Source: Chloroflexota bacterium (GTDB taxonomy: Bacteria; Chloroflexota; Limnocylindria; Limnocylindrales; CSP1-4). Taken from it: a DNA stretch of 64,000 nucleotides. The notes below the pieces were generated by a model. The model was not told the origin of the DNA. It ran no database searches and saw only the letters and a list, made by a program, of their open reading frames with translations. The position numbers and the translations under genes were made by a program. Location: assembly GCA_015478725.1 (NCBI GenBank), contig JADMIG010000002.1:183254-247253 (forward strand), given 5' to 3'. Below, in pieces: positions 62,153 to 64,000 of the stretch (position 1 is its first letter; every line of letters starts with the position of its first letter).

Positions 62153-63160
62153 TCAGACCTCGATGTCGACGATGCGGCGGATGATCATGAACCCGAAGAA
62201 CATCATGATGCCGCCCACGGCGAGGATGACGATGCCCGCCGGCAACCCGATGATGGCGGGTGGGTTCTTGAACATCGGCTCCATGAACCCGGGCGCGGCG
62301 ATGAAGAGGAATCCGGCGAGGCCGATCGGGAGGAAGCCCACGACATAGCCGGACAGCCGCTGCTGCGCGGTGAGGGTCCGGATCTCGCCCTTGATCCGGA
62401 CCCGCTCGCGGATCGTGAACGCGATCGAGTCGAGGATCTCGGCGAGGTTGCCGCCGACGGTGTGCTGGATGGAGATCGCCGTCGCCATGAGCTCGAGGTC
62501 GTCCGAGCGGACCCGGCGGACCATGTTCTCTAGGGCGACGTCGAACGGGAGTCCCAGGTTCACCTCGCGGATGACCCGGCCGAACTCGGTCGAGATCGGC
62601 GGGCGGGATTCGCGGACGACGAGCTCGATCGCCTGGAGGAAGGACGACCCGGCCCGCAGCGCGTTCGCGATGAGGGTGATCGTATCCGGCAGCTGCTTGT
62701 TGAAGGCGCCGAGCCGGCCGCTCTTGCGACGACCGAGCCAGAAGCGCGGGATGAAGAAGCCGACGACCGCGCCGATGATGAGGAACAGCGGATTGCGCAG
62801 CGTCGGGGAGGCGATCGAGAGCACAAGGAGGAGGATCGGGACACCGACGGTCGTGCCGGCCCAGAACGCGAGGTACTCGCTCACCTTGAGCTTGAGGTCG
62901 GCTCGCGCGATCTCCCGGGCGAGGTTCGCCCCGAAATCCCGCTCCTCCATCGCCTTGTTGAGACTCGCGAGCGCCGCGCTCTGGGCGAGGAGGTCCGCCA
63001 GTCCGCCCTGGCCGGTCGCCTTGTCGACCTCCTCCTTGCCGGAGGCGTACCGCTCCAGGCGCGAGGTGATGCCGGACCCGCTCGCGGACATCGCGATCCC
63101 GATGGCGATGAGGGCGATCGCTCCGGCGGCTGCGGCGGCGACGAGGACGGACGTCGGCAT
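62153..63160 (-). CDS. tadB: Tad pilus inner-membrane protein TadB
   Basis: The 335-aa product has the GspF-type domain with LPDTITLIANALRAGSSFLQ, GRVIREVNLGLPFDVALENM and AISIQHTVGGNLAEILDSI, flanked by TMs at both ends. It pairs with TadC, whose ATG is 5 bases after its stop. Confidence 0.92.
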   Translation of the reverse strand: MPTSVLVAAAAAGAIALIAIGIAMSASGSGITSRLERYASGKEEVDKATGQGGLADLLAQSAALASLNKAMEERDFGANLAREIARADLKLKVSEYLAFWAGTTVGVPILLLVLSIASPTLRNPLFLIIGAVVGFFIPRFWLGRRKSGRLGAFNKQLPDTITLIANALRAGSSFLQAIELVVRESRPPISTEFGRVIREVNLGLPFDVALENMVRRVRSDDLELMATAISIQHTVGGNLAEILDSIAFTIRERVRIKGEIRTLTAQQRLSGYVVGFLPIGLAGFLFIAAPGFMEPMFKNPPAIIGLPAGIVILAVGGIMMFFGFMIIRRIVDIEV

Positions 63161-63169
63161 CGTGATCCC

Positions 63170-64000
63170 CTAGATGTAGCCGAACATGCCGGGCGGGAGC
63201 TGGATGCCCATCACCTCGAACTTCTCGACGAACTTGGGCCGGATGCCCGTCGCCTTGAGCCGGCCCTGGATCTTGCCCTCCACGATCCCGGTCTGCTCGA
63301 AGACGAACACATCCTGCATGACGATGACGTCGCCCTCCATGCCCTGGACTTCCGTGATGTTGACGATCCGCCGAGTGCCGTCCTTGAGCCGAGTCTGGTG
63401 GACGATGAGGTCCACCGCGGAGGCGACCTGCTCGCGGATCGCCCGGAGCGGGAGATCGACACCGGCCATGAGGACCATCGTCTCGAGGCGCGAGAGCATG
63501 TCTCGGGGGCTGTTCGCGTGGCCGGTCGACATCGAGCCGTCATGCCCGGTGTTCATGGCCTGGAGCATGTCGAGCGCCTCGCCCGACCGGCACTCCCCGA
63601 CGATGATCCGGTCGGGGCGCATCCGGAGGGCGTTGCGGACGAGCTCGCGGATCGGGATGGCACCGCGACCCTCGATGTTCGGCGGCCGCGACTCGAGGGT
63701 GACGACGTGCTCCTGGCGGAGCTGGAGCTCTGCGGCGTCCTCGATCGTCACGATCCGCTCGTCGTTCGGGATGAACGACGAGAGCACGTTGAGCGTCGTC
63801 GTCTTGCCCGAGCCGGTGCCGCCGGACACGAACAGGTTGAGTCGCGCCTCGACGCACGCCTTGAGGAAGCCGAACATCTCCGGCGTGGCGGTCCCGAAGC
63901 GGATGAGGTCGTCGACGGTGAACGGGCTCGCGGCGAACTTCCGGATCGTGATGACCGGCCCGACGAGCGAGAGCGGCGGGATGATCGCGTTCACGCGGGA
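63170..64000 (-). CDS. Tad/CpaF secretion ATPase, 5' part outside the window
   Basis: This is the motor ATPase of the Tad pilus. The visible 276 residues include Walker A in [15 protein letters not shown], the [12 protein letters not shown] Asp box, the [20 protein letters not shown] Walker B and His box (STGHANSP). The frame remains open through the window end, so the N-terminal part is missing. Confidence 0.95.
   Translation of the reverse strand, partial: SRVNAIIPPLSLVGPVITIRKFAASPFTVDDLIRFGTATPEMFGFLKACVEARLNLFVSGGTGSGKTTTLNVLSSFIPNDERIVTIEDAAELQLRQEHVVTLESRPPNIEGRGAIPIRELVRNALRMRPDRIIVGECRSGEALDMLQAMNTGHDGSMSTGHANSPRDMLSRLETMVLMAGVDLPLRAIREQVASAVDLIVHQTRLKDGTRRIVNITEVQGMEGDVIVMQDVFVFEQTGIVEGKIQGRLKATGIRPKFVEKFEVMGIQLPPGMFGYI

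Overview
This is a very GC-rich bacterial chromosome segment, almost entirely coding, with about 60 genes, many of them overlapping by 4 bases (ATGA or GTGA) and many starting with GTG. The housekeeping set is vertical and chromosomal: SmpB, FtsEX, RF2, SecA, Prs, GyrA/GyrB, ParA/ParB, MreB/MreD/PBP2/RodA, L21/L27/L31, RF1/PrmC and a complete F-type ATP synthase. Gene content, very high GC, the tight operons and the Tad pilus genes fit an uncultivated Chloroflexota lineage best; a deep-branching actinobacterium is the main alternative. I infer this from content only. I saw no rRNA, tRNA or CRISPR array.

Layout. 268-2669 (+): a fused urease gamma/beta gene and an atypical urease alpha gene. 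2685-22570 (-): a long leftward block holding a proline-racemase-family enzyme, smpB, a possible 16-codon leader ORF with a perfect Shine-Dalgarno, a CtpA protease, ftsX-ftsE, a GNAT acetyltransferase, prfB (with programmed frameshift), a small cysteine-rich protein, secA, a small membrane protein, prs, and one continuous overlapping run parA-parB-gyrB-thioesterase-AlkD-like-gyrA. 22571-24800: the divergence zone, with a parS palindrome, an ISKra4-type insertion sequence with recognisable terminal inverted repeats, and the mreD promoter. 24880-28445 (+): mreD-mrdA-rodA for cell elongation. 28527-31473 (-): an NhaP-type antiporter, a J-domain protein and an AI-2E-family permease. 31518-54422 (+): a DUF2344 protein, an ABC exporter, rplU-rpmA-rpmE, a DUF1385 membrane protein, prfA-prmC-HAD-tsaC-glyA-tagO, atpI-B-E-F-H-A-G-D-C, murA-mreB, a PHP phosphoesterase and a flippase-like membrane protein. 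54595-55137 (+): an XRE regulator ending at a strong hairpin. 55248-64000 (-): two membrane glycosyltransferase-like proteins, endonuclease IV, a long HPF, ComF, DUF192 and the start of a Tad pilus cluster (TadC, TadB, TadA/CpaF) that runs off the window.

How it works together. Genes run away from the 22.6-24.8 kb zone on both sides, and parABS and gyrBA sit beside it, so an origin-proximal location is plausible but not shown. The plus-strand block couples envelope precursor synthesis (TagO, MurA), elongasome parts (MreB, MreD, PBP2, RodA) and energy supply (ATP synthase). The most unusual items are the divergent urease without the flap cysteine and with a shortened active-site loop, the tiny ORF upstream of smpB, the 74-residue protein with two CX3CX2C motifs directly before prfB, and a repeated pattern of -10 boxes 6-9 bases before start codons that suggests leaderless transcripts.
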